Shown: positions 6,517-13,399, counted from the stretch's first letter. The stretch: 13,717 nt of DNA from CAYJGN01 sp964369635 (GCA_964369635.1 CAYJGN010000049.1:1-13717); one strand, 5' to 3'. Notes: generated by a model from the sequence alone, not told the origin. Translations and numbers: made by a program.

Positions 6517-7530
6517 TTATTTGCTATTTTCACCTGAGACTGTATCAAGATATGCTTCACTATCAACGTTGTAATCACCTTGCCACTCAGCAGCAGCCTT
6601 TTCAGTTGTATCAATTGGCATAGCGCCTTTTGTCCCGAGCATCTCTGAAGCAAAATTGAGTGCAGATGCAGATGAAGCAAGCTCTGTTGGCATAATAATC
6701 TTAGTTGCTCTGCCATCAGCTGCTTTTTTGAGCGCTTCAAGCTTTTTGAGTGTTATAACACCTTCATCGCCAAGAATTTCTTTTATCTTTGAAAGACCTA
6801 TAGCTTCTGCTTGATAGATCATCTCGATAGCGCGTGCGCGTCCTTCCGCCTCTTGAAGAGCCGCTTGTTTGCGTCCTTCCGCCTCAAGTATACGGGCAGC
6901 TTTCTCACCTTCTCCGCGGGTAACGATAGCCTGTTTGTGACCTTCTGCCTCGAGTAATGTTTCGCGCCTATCACGCTCAGCTTTCATCTGTTTTTCCATC
7001 GCAGTCTGAATAGCTTCTGGAGGTAGAATATTTTTAAGCTCTACCCTGTTTATCTTAATTCCCCATGGGTCGGTCGCTTCGTCGAGTATAATTCGGAGCT
7101 TATCGTTTATAAAGTCTCTTGAAGTTAGTGCTTCATCAAGCTCAAGCTCACCCATTATGTTACGCAAAGTTGTAGCGGTTAGGTTTTCAATAGCGTAAAT
7201 CGGGTTTGCCGCTCCATAGGTGTACAGCACTGGATTGTTTATGCTAAAATAAACAACGGTATCTATCAGAATCGTAACATTATCTTTAGTGATAACAGGT
7301 TGCGGCGGAAAATCAAAAACCTGCTCTTTTAGCATAACCTTCTTCGCGACCTTTTCTATCCCTGGAATTATCAGGTTAAATCCAGCTGGAAGTGTTCTTT
7401 TGTATTTTCCAAGAAACTCAACAACAAAAGCATTTGCTTGAGAAACAATTTTTATCGAATTTGCAAGAATTATAATAACTATAACAAGAATTATTGCACC
7501 TGTTATTATCTCTGGTAAATAATAGTACAT
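6517..7530 (-). CDS. SPFH/band 7 (stomatin-like) membrane protein
   Basis: This 337-aa protein has one N-terminal membrane segment (about residues 8-27, rich in Ile/Val) followed by an SPFH/band 7 domain (about 28-180). Typical strings are QANAFVVEFLGKYKRTLPAGFN, VFDFPPQPVITKDNV and the ENLTATTLRNIMGELELDEAL region. Residues about 180-240 form a charged coiled coil with repeated EAEG units (EAEGHKQ, EAEGRKQ, EAEGRAR), as in the QmcA/slipin group. Such proteins oligomerise in the membrane, form flotillin-like microdomains, and often influence membrane protease activity. GGAGG lies 6 bases before the ATG. Many relatives sit beside a NfeD-type gene; none is next to this one. It follows tyrS with a 61-base gap and no clear hairpin between them, so readthrough from tyrS is possible, though a TATAAT is also present. 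Confidence 0.93.
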   Translation of the reverse strand: MYYYLPEIITGAIILVIVIIILANSIKIVSQANAFVVEFLGKYKRTLPAGFNLIIPGIEKVAKKVMLKEQVFDFPPQPVITKDNVTILIDTVVYFSINNPVLYTYGAANPIYAIENLTATTLRNIMGELELDEALTSRDFINDKLRIILDEATDPWGIKINRVELKNILPPEAIQTAMEKQMKAERDRRETLLEAEGHKQAIVTRGEGEKAARILEAEGRKQAALQEAEGRARAIEMIYQAEAIGLSKIKEILGDEGVITLKKLEALKKAADGRATKIIMPTELASSASALNFASEMLGTKGAMPIDTTEKAAAEWQGDYNVDSEAYLDTVSGENSK

Positions 7531-7564
7531 AATTGGCCTCCATAATTTTTTTTAGTTTAATTTT

Positions 7565-7570
7565 ATTATA
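7565..7570 (-). promoter_or_regulatory. Possible -10 box for the SPFH gene
   Basis: TATAAT on the minus strand lies 34 bases before the ATG of the SPFH gene, in the 61-base gap after tyrS. The best -35 candidate (TTAACA) is 19 bases upstream, a poor spacing, and the region is very AT-rich, so this may be chance. Confidence 0.35.
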
Positions 7571-7591
7571 CAACTATTTCGGAAATATATG

Positions 7592-8806
7592 TTAAGAATT
7601 TTTAAATATTATCTTGTGATAAACTTTTTTTCCTTTTTTAACAACAACAAAATCGCAACCATCAGCAGGAGTTACTGAAAAAGCTGGGTCTATGACCTTT
7701 TCATTGTCAACAGATATACCACCTTGGGTTACAAGACGTCTGCCCTCGCTCTTTGATGGGGTTAGTTTCGCTGCAACAAGCAGATCAAGAATTTGTATGC
7801 TATCTGTTTCAATTTCTGTTGTAGGCATATTTTCATTATCAACACCGGTAGAAAATAGCGCAACTGCCGCCTCTTTTGCTTTGCTTGCTTCCTCTTCGCC
7901 ATGTATAAGAGTAGTCAGTTCATATGCAAGCACTTCCTTCGCACGATTGAGCTCACTTCCCTCCCAACCGCTCATCTTATCTATCTCTTCAAGCGGTAGA
8001 AATGTTAGCATTCTTATGCATTTTAAAACGTCCGCATCATCAACATTTCTCCAATACTGATAGAAATCAAACGGTGATGTTTTTTCTTTATCGAGCCAAA
8101 CAGCGCCTTTTGCAGTTTTGCCCATCTTATTGCCTTCTGAGTTTAGAAGCAGAGTTATCGTCATTGCATGGGAGTCTTTCCCGAGTTTTCTGCGAATAAG
8201 CTCAGTTCCTGCAAGCATATTGCTCCATTGATCATCTCCACCAAACTGCATATTGCAGTCGTAATCGGTGAATAGCTTATAGAAATCATAAGCTTGCATT
8301 ATCATATAGTTAAATTCAAGGAAACTAAGCCCTTTTTCCATCCTCTGCTTATAGCATTCAGCAGATAGCATTCTATTAACGCTAAAATGCGAACCAACTT
8401 CCCTTAGCATATCAACATAATTAAGCTTTAATAACCAGTCGGCATTATTGACCATTATAGCCTTACCTTCACCGAAATCTATAAATCTCGACATCTGCTC
8501 TCTAAAACATGCGCAGTTATGCTCGATAGTTTCTGTCGTCATCATATTGCGCATATCGCTTCGACCAGATGGGTCGCCAATCATTCCTGTTCCGCCGCCA
8601 ATAAGCACAATCGGCTTGTTGCCCGCCATCTGAAGCCTTTTCATTAGGCATAGCGCCATAAAATGGCCAACATGCAGACTGTCGGCGGTTGGGTCAAAGC
8701 CTATATAAAAGGTTGCTTTCCCCTCGTTTATCATATCTCTTATCTCATCTTCACTTGTCAGCTGAGCTAAAAGACCCCTTGCTTTTAATTCTTCATAAAT
8801 TTTCAT
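7592..8806 (-). CDS. tyrS: Tyrosyl-tRNA synthetase
   Basis: TyrS charges tRNA-Tyr with tyrosine in the cytoplasm. The 404-aa protein is a class I synthetase of the TyrS type. A Rossmann core carries FDPTADSLHVGH with the HIGH-type motif HVGH (45-48), GGGTGMIGDPSGRS, QAYDF, GGDDQW (189-194), and the KMSKS-type loop KMGKT (227-231). The C-terminal part (about 340-404) is an S4 RNA-binding domain (SEGRRLVTQGGISVDNEKV). The start is fixed by GAGGAGG 6 bases upstream; an in-frame ATG at 8836 lies inside the T-box terminator stem and is not a start. Expression should be controlled by the tyrosine T-box immediately upstream. Confidence 0.97.
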   Translation of the reverse strand: MKIYEELKARGLLAQLTSEDEIRDMINEGKATFYIGFDPTADSLHVGHFMALCLMKRLQMAGNKPIVLIGGGTGMIGDPSGRSDMRNMMTTETIEHNCACFREQMSRFIDFGEGKAIMVNNADWLLKLNYVDMLREVGSHFSVNRMLSAECYKQRMEKGLSFLEFNYMIMQAYDFYKLFTDYDCNMQFGGDDQWSNMLAGTELIRRKLGKDSHAMTITLLLNSEGNKMGKTAKGAVWLDKEKTSPFDFYQYWRNVDDADVLKCIRMLTFLPLEEIDKMSGWEGSELNRAKEVLAYELTTLIHGEEEASKAKEAAVALFSTGVDNENMPTTEIETDSIQILDLLVAAKLTPSKSEGRRLVTQGGISVDNEKVIDPAFSVTPADGCDFVVVKKGKKVYHKIIFKNS

Positions 8807-8822
8807 ACTATTCCTCCTCAAT

Positions 8823-8857
8823 AAAAAAGCACCCACTGCAAATATTGCAGAGGGCGC
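8823..8857 (-). terminator. T-box attenuator terminator upstream of tyrS
   Basis: On the minus strand 8857-8845 pairs with 8841-8829 (13 positions with one T-T mismatch and one G-T pair) around a 3-base loop, followed by six T residues (8828-8823). It starts soon after the T-box sequence and 17 bases before the tyrS ATG, so it is the regulated terminator of the leader. Confidence 0.9.
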
Positions 8858-9046
8858 ATAAGCGCGGTACCACCTCGGTTTATAACTTTCCAGCCAGCTA
8901 TAACGGGCATACCCGAATTTCCCTACTTAAATTTCAGGAAATCTGCTCAGCGGTGTATTTCAAATAGATTACCCACCTTTTCGCACCATACAAAGGCTCT
9001 CTTTAGGATAACTCTAATCTACTTCTCCGCTTCAAAGCATTTACTA
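8829..9046 (-). promoter_or_regulatory. T-box leader RNA, tyrosine specific, controlling tyrS
   Basis: T-box leaders bind uncharged tRNA and prevent termination when charging is low. The T-box proper, AACCGAGGTGGTACCGCGC, is exact on the minus strand at 8880-8862 and includes the TGGT that pairs with the tRNA ACCA end. Stem I is recognisable: lower arms TGCT/AGCA and AGCGG/CCGCT, an S-turn (loop E) motif made of AGTA (9023-9020) opposite GAA, and apical GGTGCGAAAAGGTGG. The specifier loop reads GAAATACA, giving the codon UAC (8957-8955) followed by A, which is tyrosine and agrees with the gene. The 5' end was placed from the promoter just upstream. Confidence 0.93.
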
Positions 9047-9052
9047 TTAATT

Positions 9053-9081
9053 ATTATATACAATTTTAAATATAAAATCAA
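9053..9081 (-). promoter_or_regulatory. Sigma-A type promoter of the tyrS T-box transcript
   Basis: The minus strand has TTGATT (9081-9076), a 17-base spacer, and TATAAT (9058-9053), placing transcription start near 9046, just before stem I of the T-box. Spacing and both boxes are close to consensus. Confidence 0.8.
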
Positions 9082-9098
9082 GTTATTTTATCTTCTAC

Positions 9099-9112
9099 TA
9101 AAAGCGCTTTTA
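9099..9112. repeat. 14-bp perfect palindrome upstream of the tyrS promoter
   Basis: TAAAAGCGCTTTTA is a perfect palindrome centred between 9105 and 9106, 18 bases upstream of the tyrS -35 box and in the 3' flank of prfB. Its AAGCGCTT core resembles LacI/CcpA-family operators, but the match to a cre site is imperfect. It has no T-run and cannot form a strong terminator stem, so its role is uncertain. The rest of the 9113-9226 gap is AT-rich with no clear prfB terminator. Confidence 0.35.
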
Positions 9113-9226
9113 ATCTTGATTATATAATTTATTTGATTATTTTTATTTTGTCGCCCAGGTCTTAAACCTTATAATCAGACAAACATCTCAGTTATATTAG
9201 ATTTCTGCCAAATGAAAATTAATCTA

Positions 9227-10333
9227 CTATTTTAAACTCTGCTGCTTTAGATATTCATTGATAAATCCGTCGATTTCACCGTCCATAACAGCATTTATAT
9301 TACCGCTCTCAAAAGAGGTGCGATGATCTTTTGCAAGGGTATAGGGCATGAAAACATAGCTTCTAATCTGGCTGCCCCAAGCTATCTGCTGCTGCTCTCC
9401 CTTTATATCCTCGATTTTATCAAGATGCTCACGCTCTTTAATCTCTATAAGCTTTGATTTAAGCATCTTCATTGCAACATCTCTATTTTGATGCTGACTT
9501 CTCTCATTCTGACAAGCAACGACTATACCGGTCGGAATATGGGTAATTCTTACTGCCGACTCAGTTTTATTGACATGCTGTCCACCAGCACCACCTGCTC
9601 TAAATGTATCAACTCTTAAATCTTCTGGATTTATCTCAACAACAGTATCATCTGAAATTTCAGGCAAAACTTCAACTGATGCAAAAGAGGTATGGCGTCT
9701 ACCTGACGAGTCAAACGGTGAAATGCGAACAAGGCGATGAACCCCCGCTTCGCTCTTTAAAAATCCATATGCATTATACCCTTCAACTAAAACAGTAGCA
9801 CTCTTAATGCCAGCCTCGTCACCGTCGAGATAGTCGAGCACTTTGAATTTGAAATCCTTTTTTGACGAGTATTTGGAATACATACGATAAAGCATCTCTG
9901 CCCAATCTTGAGCTTCTGTTCCCCCTGCACCACTGTGAAAGGCCATAATCGCATTATTTTTATCATACTCCCCGTTTAGAAGGGTTTCAAGATTTAACTG
10001 CTCAAGCCTTGAGAAGAAGCTATCTGCGCTACCTTTGCATTCATCAATATACTGGGCATCATCTTCTTCAATAGCAATCTCTATGAGGGTTATAGTATCC
10101 TCAAAAAGGGATGCGAGCGACTCAAAATTTGCTATTTTATTTTTAAGGTCTGATATTTGCTTTAAAACTTTCCCTGAATTTTCTATATCCGAATAAAAGT
10201 CTGGGTTTGCGGTCTGCTCTTCAAGCCTTAAAACCTCTTCCCTCGCTCCTTTGATATCAAGCGCCTCTTCTATATTTTTTAAATTTCCTGCCGTATTTTG
10301 CAGTTTTTGTTTTAGTTCAATAAGCTCTATCAC
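9227..10333 (-). CDS. prfB: Peptide chain release factor 2 (no programmed frameshift)
   Basis: RF2 ends translation at UGA and UAA. From the GTG at 10333 the protein is 368 aa. It has an N-terminal helical domain, HSGAGGTEAQDWAEML, the RF2-specific stop-codon tripeptide in ISPFDSSGRR (SPF at 205-207), and the catalytic GGQ in RAGGAGGQHVNKTES (250-252). Many prfB genes have an in-frame UGA near codon 26 read by +1 frameshift (CTTTGA). Here the equivalent site reads CTT GAT (10261-10256) and the gene is one open frame. For the start, GGAG is 7 bases before GTG 10333 but only one base before ATG 10339, so GTG is preferred; the ATG would add Met-Phe. A good promoter lies upstream. No strong terminator is visible after the stop. 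Confidence 0.95.
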   Translation of the reverse strand: MIELIELKQKLQNTAGNLKNIEEALDIKGAREEVLRLEEQTANPDFYSDIENSGKVLKQISDLKNKIANFESLASLFEDTITLIEIAIEEDDAQYIDECKGSADSFFSRLEQLNLETLLNGEYDKNNAIMAFHSGAGGTEAQDWAEMLYRMYSKYSSKKDFKFKVLDYLDGDEAGIKSATVLVEGYNAYGFLKSEAGVHRLVRISPFDSSGRRHTSFASVEVLPEISDDTVVEINPEDLRVDTFRAGGAGGQHVNKTESAVRITHIPTGIVVACQNERSQHQNRDVAMKMLKSKLIEIKEREHLDKIEDIKGEQQQIAWGSQIRSYVFMPYTLAKDHRTSFESGNINAVMDGEIDGFINEYLKQQSLK

Positions 10334-10351
10334 AAACATTCTCCGTTTCTA

Positions 10352-10380
10352 AATATATTATTTATGCTATGCAATGTAAA
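10352..10380 (-). promoter_or_regulatory. Promoter of prfB
   Basis: The minus strand reads TTTACA (10380-10375), a 17-base spacer, then TATATT (10357-10352), about 18 bases before the GTG start. The short leader leaves only the GGAG ribosome site between promoter and gene. Confidence 0.6.
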
Positions 10381-10407
10381 GTAGTTTATTTTTAGTTTGA
10401 AATGTAG

Positions 10408-10413
10408 TATAAT
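10408..10413 (+). promoter_or_regulatory. -10 box of the RING/zinc-ribbon and galU unit
   Basis: TATAAT on the plus strand lies 42 bases before the ATG at 10456, in the divergent gap with prfB. No convincing -35 is seen at 16-18 bases (the best is an AT-rich TTTATT), so this is the likely but not certain promoter of the two-gene unit. Confidence 0.45.
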
Positions 10414-10455
10414 GTTTTAGGAAAAATAAAATTAAACTAATATAAAGAGGTCATA

Positions 10456-11409
10456 ATGAACAGAAAAAATGATACCTGTCCTATCTGTCAAAGTGAAATA
10501 GATAATACATTAAAAGTTGTCTGTCCTACTTGCGGAACCCCTCATCACCGTGAATGCTATATGCAAAACGGAAGATGCGCGAATGACGAGCTTCATAGCG
10601 AAGGGTTTGTCTATGAGCGAGAGCCAGATGTTCGCTACGAAGCTGAAAATAAATCACTTGTCTGTAAAGGTTGCAACAACCCACTACCAGATACTGCAAT
10701 ATTTTGCCCAAACTGCGCAACACCTGTCTTTGAAAAACAGCCAAATGGGCAGTTTGGCAATAGACAACAAAGCAATCAGCAGTATGGCTATAATCCGTTT
10801 GTACCACCGCCTATCTTTAAAGACCCAAACAGAAAAATAGATGGCGTTTCAGCTATGGACATTTCTCTTTACACAAAAAATAGCAGCGAATATTTTATTA
10901 ATTCGTTTGGGCGTCAAAGAGGATCTTTGAATTTTGCAGCGGCAATCCTTGGCCCTATCTATCTGTTTTATCGTAAATTATATCTTCATGCTGCTATTTT
11001 AATGGTTTTGCAAGTTATTATTTCAATCCCCTCTTTTCTAAGCAATATTGTCTACCTTTATCCAAATATAGATACCTCAAAAATACCTTCTTTTTTCCAA
11101 ACTATACTCGAAATTAGCAGCAACAACGCTGTATCCGCAATTCTTTGGATATTAAGTCTCGCTCTGACGGTTATACCGCTAATTATGACCAATAAACTGT
11201 ATAAAAAGAAGACGTATGACGATATTAATGAGATAAATAACAAATATGCAGATGATGAAGTTGCAAGACGGTTTGCCCTTTCAAAAAAAGGCGGTGTTGA
11301 TATAGCCTCGACTATTGTATGCATTATAGTTTTAGGATTTATCTATTTATTTTTAATTAATTCAATTTTAGGTGGCGTAACAAATGGTGTTGGAGGTATT
11401 ATAGCGTGA
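10456..11409 (+). CDS. RING/zinc-ribbon membrane protein (DUF2628-like)
   Basis: This 317-aa protein has two metal-binding modules at the N-terminus. The first is a prokaryotic RING-like finger with CPIC (8-11), CPTCGTPHHREC (23-34) and Cys41. The second is a zinc ribbon with CKGC (70-73) and CPNC (84-87). A Gln/Asn/Pro-rich linker (about 95-125) follows. The C-terminal half begins with SSEYFINSFGRQRGSLNFAA and GPIYLFYRKLY, the pattern of DUF2628, with membrane segments at about 158-172, 177-200, 226-245 and 283-303. It is probably a membrane protein with a cytoplasmic zinc head; its function is unknown. AGAGG lies 5 bases before the ATG. Its stop overlaps the galU start by 4 bases, implying coupled translation. 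Confidence 0.85.
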   Translation: MNRKNDTCPICQSEIDNTLKVVCPTCGTPHHRECYMQNGRCANDELHSEGFVYEREPDVRYEAENKSLVCKGCNNPLPDTAIFCPNCATPVFEKQPNGQFGNRQQSNQQYGYNPFVPPPIFKDPNRKIDGVSAMDISLYTKNSSEYFINSFGRQRGSLNFAAAILGPIYLFYRKLYLHAAILMVLQVIISIPSFLSNIVYLYPNIDTSKIPSFFQTILEISSNNAVSAILWILSLALTVIPLIMTNKLYKKKTYDDINEINNKYADDEVARRFALSKKGGVDIASTIVCIIVLGFIYLFLINSILGGVTNGVGGIIA

Positions 11410-12275
11410 AGATAACAAAAGCAGTTATACCAGCGGCAGGGTTTGGAACAAGGGTTCTTCCTGCAACTAAAGCAATCCCTAAAGAGATGTTTCCAATAGT
11501 TGATAAGCCGGCTATTCAATATATCGTTGAAGAGGCTGTAGCGAGCGGTATTACCGATATATTAATAATAATATCAAAAGGCAAAAGCTCTATTGAAGAC
11601 CATTTTGATAGACATGAAGAGCTTGAGCGGAGACTTAGCTCCCCTGAAAAAGAGCAACTTTTAAAAAGCATAGTTGATCCTGCGAACCTTGCAAACATAA
11701 CCTTTGTTCGCCAAAAAGAGATGAAAGGGCTTGGACATGCTATCCTCTGTGCCGAGAATTTTGTCGGCGGCGAGCCGTTTGCTATTTTATATGGTGATGA
11801 TGTTGTTATCTGCGATATTCCAGCAACTAAAGAGCTAATCGAAGGATATGAGAAATACGGTAAATCAGTTGCCGGAATAAAAGAGGTACCCAAAAGCGAT
11901 ATCTCAAAGTATAGCTCACTTGATGTTTCCCCTCTATCAAGTAATATGTATGAAATATCAGATATGATAGAAAAACCAGCTCCCGGAGAGGAGAAAAGTC
12001 TTTTCTCAATACTCGGACGAGTTGTTCTCTCCCCTGAAATTTTTGAGATACTAAAAACAACCCCTCCAGGCGCTGGCGGTGAGATCCAGCTAACTGATGC
12101 TATGAAGGTTTTAGCAAACAGAGATGGAATGATAGGCGTTAATTACCATTCAACAAGATATGATATGGGTAATAAGCTCGGAATTATGCAAGCCTCTGTT
12201 GAAACAGCGCTTACCCACCCTGAAATAGGTAATAGCTTTAGAGAATATCTTAAAGAACTTGCGAAAACTCTTTGA
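11406..12275 (+). CDS. galU: UTP--glucose-1-phosphate uridylyltransferase
   Basis: The enzyme makes UDP-glucose from UTP and glucose-1-phosphate, feeding cell-envelope polysaccharides, glycolipids and galactose metabolism. The 289-aa length is normal. The N-terminal nucleotide-binding loop is PAAGFGTRVLPATKAIPKEM (9-28), followed by VDKPAIQYIVEEA. Also seen are the metal-binding region YGDDVV, an EKP motif preceded by DMI, and RYDMGNKLG near the C-terminus. The start is GTG inside the preceding stop codon (GTGA overlap), with GGAGG 9 bases upstream. Coupling to a zinc-ribbon membrane protein suggests an envelope connection, but this is inference. The rpsF promoter overlaps its last codons. 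Confidence 0.95.
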   Translation: MKITKAVIPAAGFGTRVLPATKAIPKEMFPIVDKPAIQYIVEEAVASGITDILIIISKGKSSIEDHFDRHEELERRLSSPEKEQLLKSIVDPANLANITFVRQKEMKGLGHAILCAENFVGGEPFAILYGDDVVICDIPATKELIEGYEKYGKSVAGIKEVPKSDISKYSSLDVSPLSSNMYEISDMIEKPAPGEEKSLFSILGRVVLSPEIFEILKTTPPGAGGEIQLTDAMKVLANRDGMIGVNYHSTRYDMGNKLGIMQASVETALTHPEIGNSFREYLKELAKTL

Positions 12276-12300
12276 CAAAATATACAAATTGTGCTATAAT
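12272..12300 (+). promoter_or_regulatory. Consensus sigma-A promoter of rpsF-ssb-rpsR
   Basis: TTGACA (12272-12277), a 17-base spacer, and TATAAT (12295-12300) match the consensus at all twelve positions. The -35 overlaps the galU stop codon (12273-12275). Transcription should start near 12307, giving a leader of about 68 bases before rpsF. Confidence 0.92.
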
Positions 12301-12332
12301 TTTTTAGTACGTTAAAAAATGTATAAATCCTT

Positions 12333-12350
12333 GCTCCTTTTATAAGGAGC
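12333..12350 (+). promoter_or_regulatory. rpsF leader hairpin with alternative pairing to the ribosome site
   Basis: GCTCCTT (12333-12339) and AAGGAGC (12344-12350) form a perfect 7-bp stem with a TTAT loop. The left arm CTCCTTTT (12334-12341) is equally complementary over 8 bases to AAAAGGAG (12359-12366), the Shine-Dalgarno of rpsF. The two structures exclude each other: the local hairpin leaves the ribosome site free, the other hides it. S6 or S18-S6 feedback on such leaders is known in bacteria, but the CCG-bulge motif of the described S6:S18 leader is not evident here. The structure is seen; regulation is inferred. Confidence 0.45.
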
Positions 12351-12374
12351 CAAAGTCCAAAAGGAGGTGTAAAT

Positions 12375-12659
12375 ATGACAAAATACGAAGCTGTTGTTGT
12401 CATAAGCGCGACTTTACCCGAAGACGGTATCGCAGCTACTCTTGAGAAAGTTACAAAACTAATCTCAAAACACGGTGCTGTTGAATCTGTTGACGAGTGG
12501 GGTAAAAGAAAACTCGCTTATGAGATAAACGACGAGGGCGAAGGTTACTATGTTGTTATAAGCTTTGATGCTGACAGCGGATTCCCTTCAGAATTCAATC
12601 GCGTTATCAAAATAACTGATGGCATACTACGTCATTTAGTTATCAGAAAAGAAGTGTAA
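12375..12659 (+). CDS. rpsF: 30S ribosomal protein S6
   Basis: S6 binds the central domain of 16S rRNA together with S18 in the small-subunit platform. The 94-aa protein shows the family pattern: YEAVVVISATLPEDGI at the start, VDEWGKRKLAYEIND in the middle, and FNRVIKITDGILRHLVIRKE at the end. A very strong ribosome site (AAAAGGAGGTG) ends 7 bases before the ATG. It opens the rpsF-ssb-rpsR operon; ssb follows after 14 bases. Confidence 0.97.
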   Translation: MTKYEAVVVISATLPEDGIAATLEKVTKLISKHGAVESVDEWGKRKLAYEINDEGEGYYVVISFDADSGFPSEFNRVIKITDGILRHLVIRKEV

Positions 12660-12673
12660 TTGGAGGATATACT

Positions 12674-13123
12674 ATGCTTAATGTAGTTGTACTTACTGGT
12701 AGACTTACAAGAGACCCAGAACTTCGCACTACCCCAAATGGTGTTTCTGTCGCTTCTTTTACAGTAGCTGTTGACAGAGGATACCAAAAAGCAGGCACTG
12801 AGCGTCAAGCCGATTTTATTAACTGTGTTGCTTGGAGAAATACTGCGGAATTCATTTCAAAATATTTTGAAAAAGGTCGAATGATAGGTGTTGAAGGAAA
12901 TATCCAAACAAGAAACTATCAAGATAAAGAAGGTAACAAGCGTACCGCTACCGAAGTAGTTGCAAACAACGTTCATTTTGTAGACAGTAAGCCGCAGGGT
13001 GGCTCGGATTATAGAGCTCCCGCTCCAAGTGTGGAAGATGGGTATCAAGCCCCGTCGTTTTCAGTTGGCAACAGCGAAGATTTCATCGATGTTGACGATA
13101 TGCAAGACGACCTTCCATTTTAA
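12674..13123 (+). CDS. ssb: Single-stranded DNA-binding protein
   Basis: SSB coats single-stranded DNA during replication, repair and recombination and recruits partner proteins through its acidic tail. The 149-aa protein has an N-terminal OB fold (about 1-105) with VVLTGRLTRDPELR, FTVAVDRGYQ, DFINCVAWRNTAEF and RMIGVEGNIQTRNYQD. A short Pro/Ser/Gly linker follows, then the acidic tip ending DDLPF, the standard protein-interaction end. GGAGG is 7 bases before the ATG. It lies between rpsF and rpsR, the usual order in Bacillota. Confidence 0.97.
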   Translation: MLNVVVLTGRLTRDPELRTTPNGVSVASFTVAVDRGYQKAGTERQADFINCVAWRNTAEFISKYFEKGRMIGVEGNIQTRNYQDKEGNKRTATEVVANNVHFVDSKPQGGSDYRAPAPSVEDGYQAPSFSVGNSEDFIDVDDMQDDLPF

Positions 13124-13144
13124 AAGAGTTAAGGAGGAAATATC

Positions 13145-13399
13145 TTGGACAGACAGGATAGAAATGAAAGAGGCGGACGTCAGAACAGACGCCCTCGTAA
13201 AAAAGTCTGCGGATTTTGCGCAGAGAAAATTGAATCACTCGATTATAAGGATGTAGCGAAGTTCCGCAGATACGTTTCAGAGCGTGGTAAAATAATACCT
13301 CGTCGTGTAACTGGTACTTGTGCAAAGCATCAGAGAATTTTAACTATTGCTGTTAAACGTGCTCGTCACGTTGCATTGCTACCATTCTCAGCTGACTAA
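13145..13399 (+). CDS. rpsR: 30S ribosomal protein S18, zinc-binding form
   Basis: S18 pairs with S6 in the platform of the small subunit. The 84-aa protein has a basic N-terminal tail and the conserved SLDYKDVAKFRRYVSERGKI, PRRVTGT and IAVKRARHVALLPF. It carries Cys22-x2-Cys25 and Cys59-x2-His62, four likely zinc ligands, unlike the cysteine-poor forms of E. coli and B. subtilis. The start codon is TTG, chosen because GGAGG lies 7 bases upstream and no ATG fits. It is the last gene of the operon, 21 bases after ssb, and a strong terminator follows its stop. Confidence 0.95.
   Translation: MDRQDRNERGGRQNRRPRKKVCGFCAEKIESLDYKDVAKFRRYVSERGKIIPRRVTGTCAKHQRILTIAVKRARHVALLPFSAD

Noticed and set aside
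6841..6960. Repeated GCCTTCCGCCTC-like DNA
   Set aside because: It encodes the EAEG coiled-coil repeats of the SPFH protein, so it is explained by coding.
7692..8060. A 122-codon plus-strand frame antisense to tyrS
   Set aside because: It lies entirely opposite a certain gene, has no ribosome site, and its composition is the mirror of tyrS codons.
8807..8836. N-terminal extension of tyrS from an upstream ATG
   Set aside because: The ATG lies within the T-box terminator stem, and GAGGAGG clearly serves the ATG at 8806.
11516..11893. A 125-codon minus-strand frame opposite galU
   Set aside because: Shadow of the conserved galU frame; no start signal or family match.
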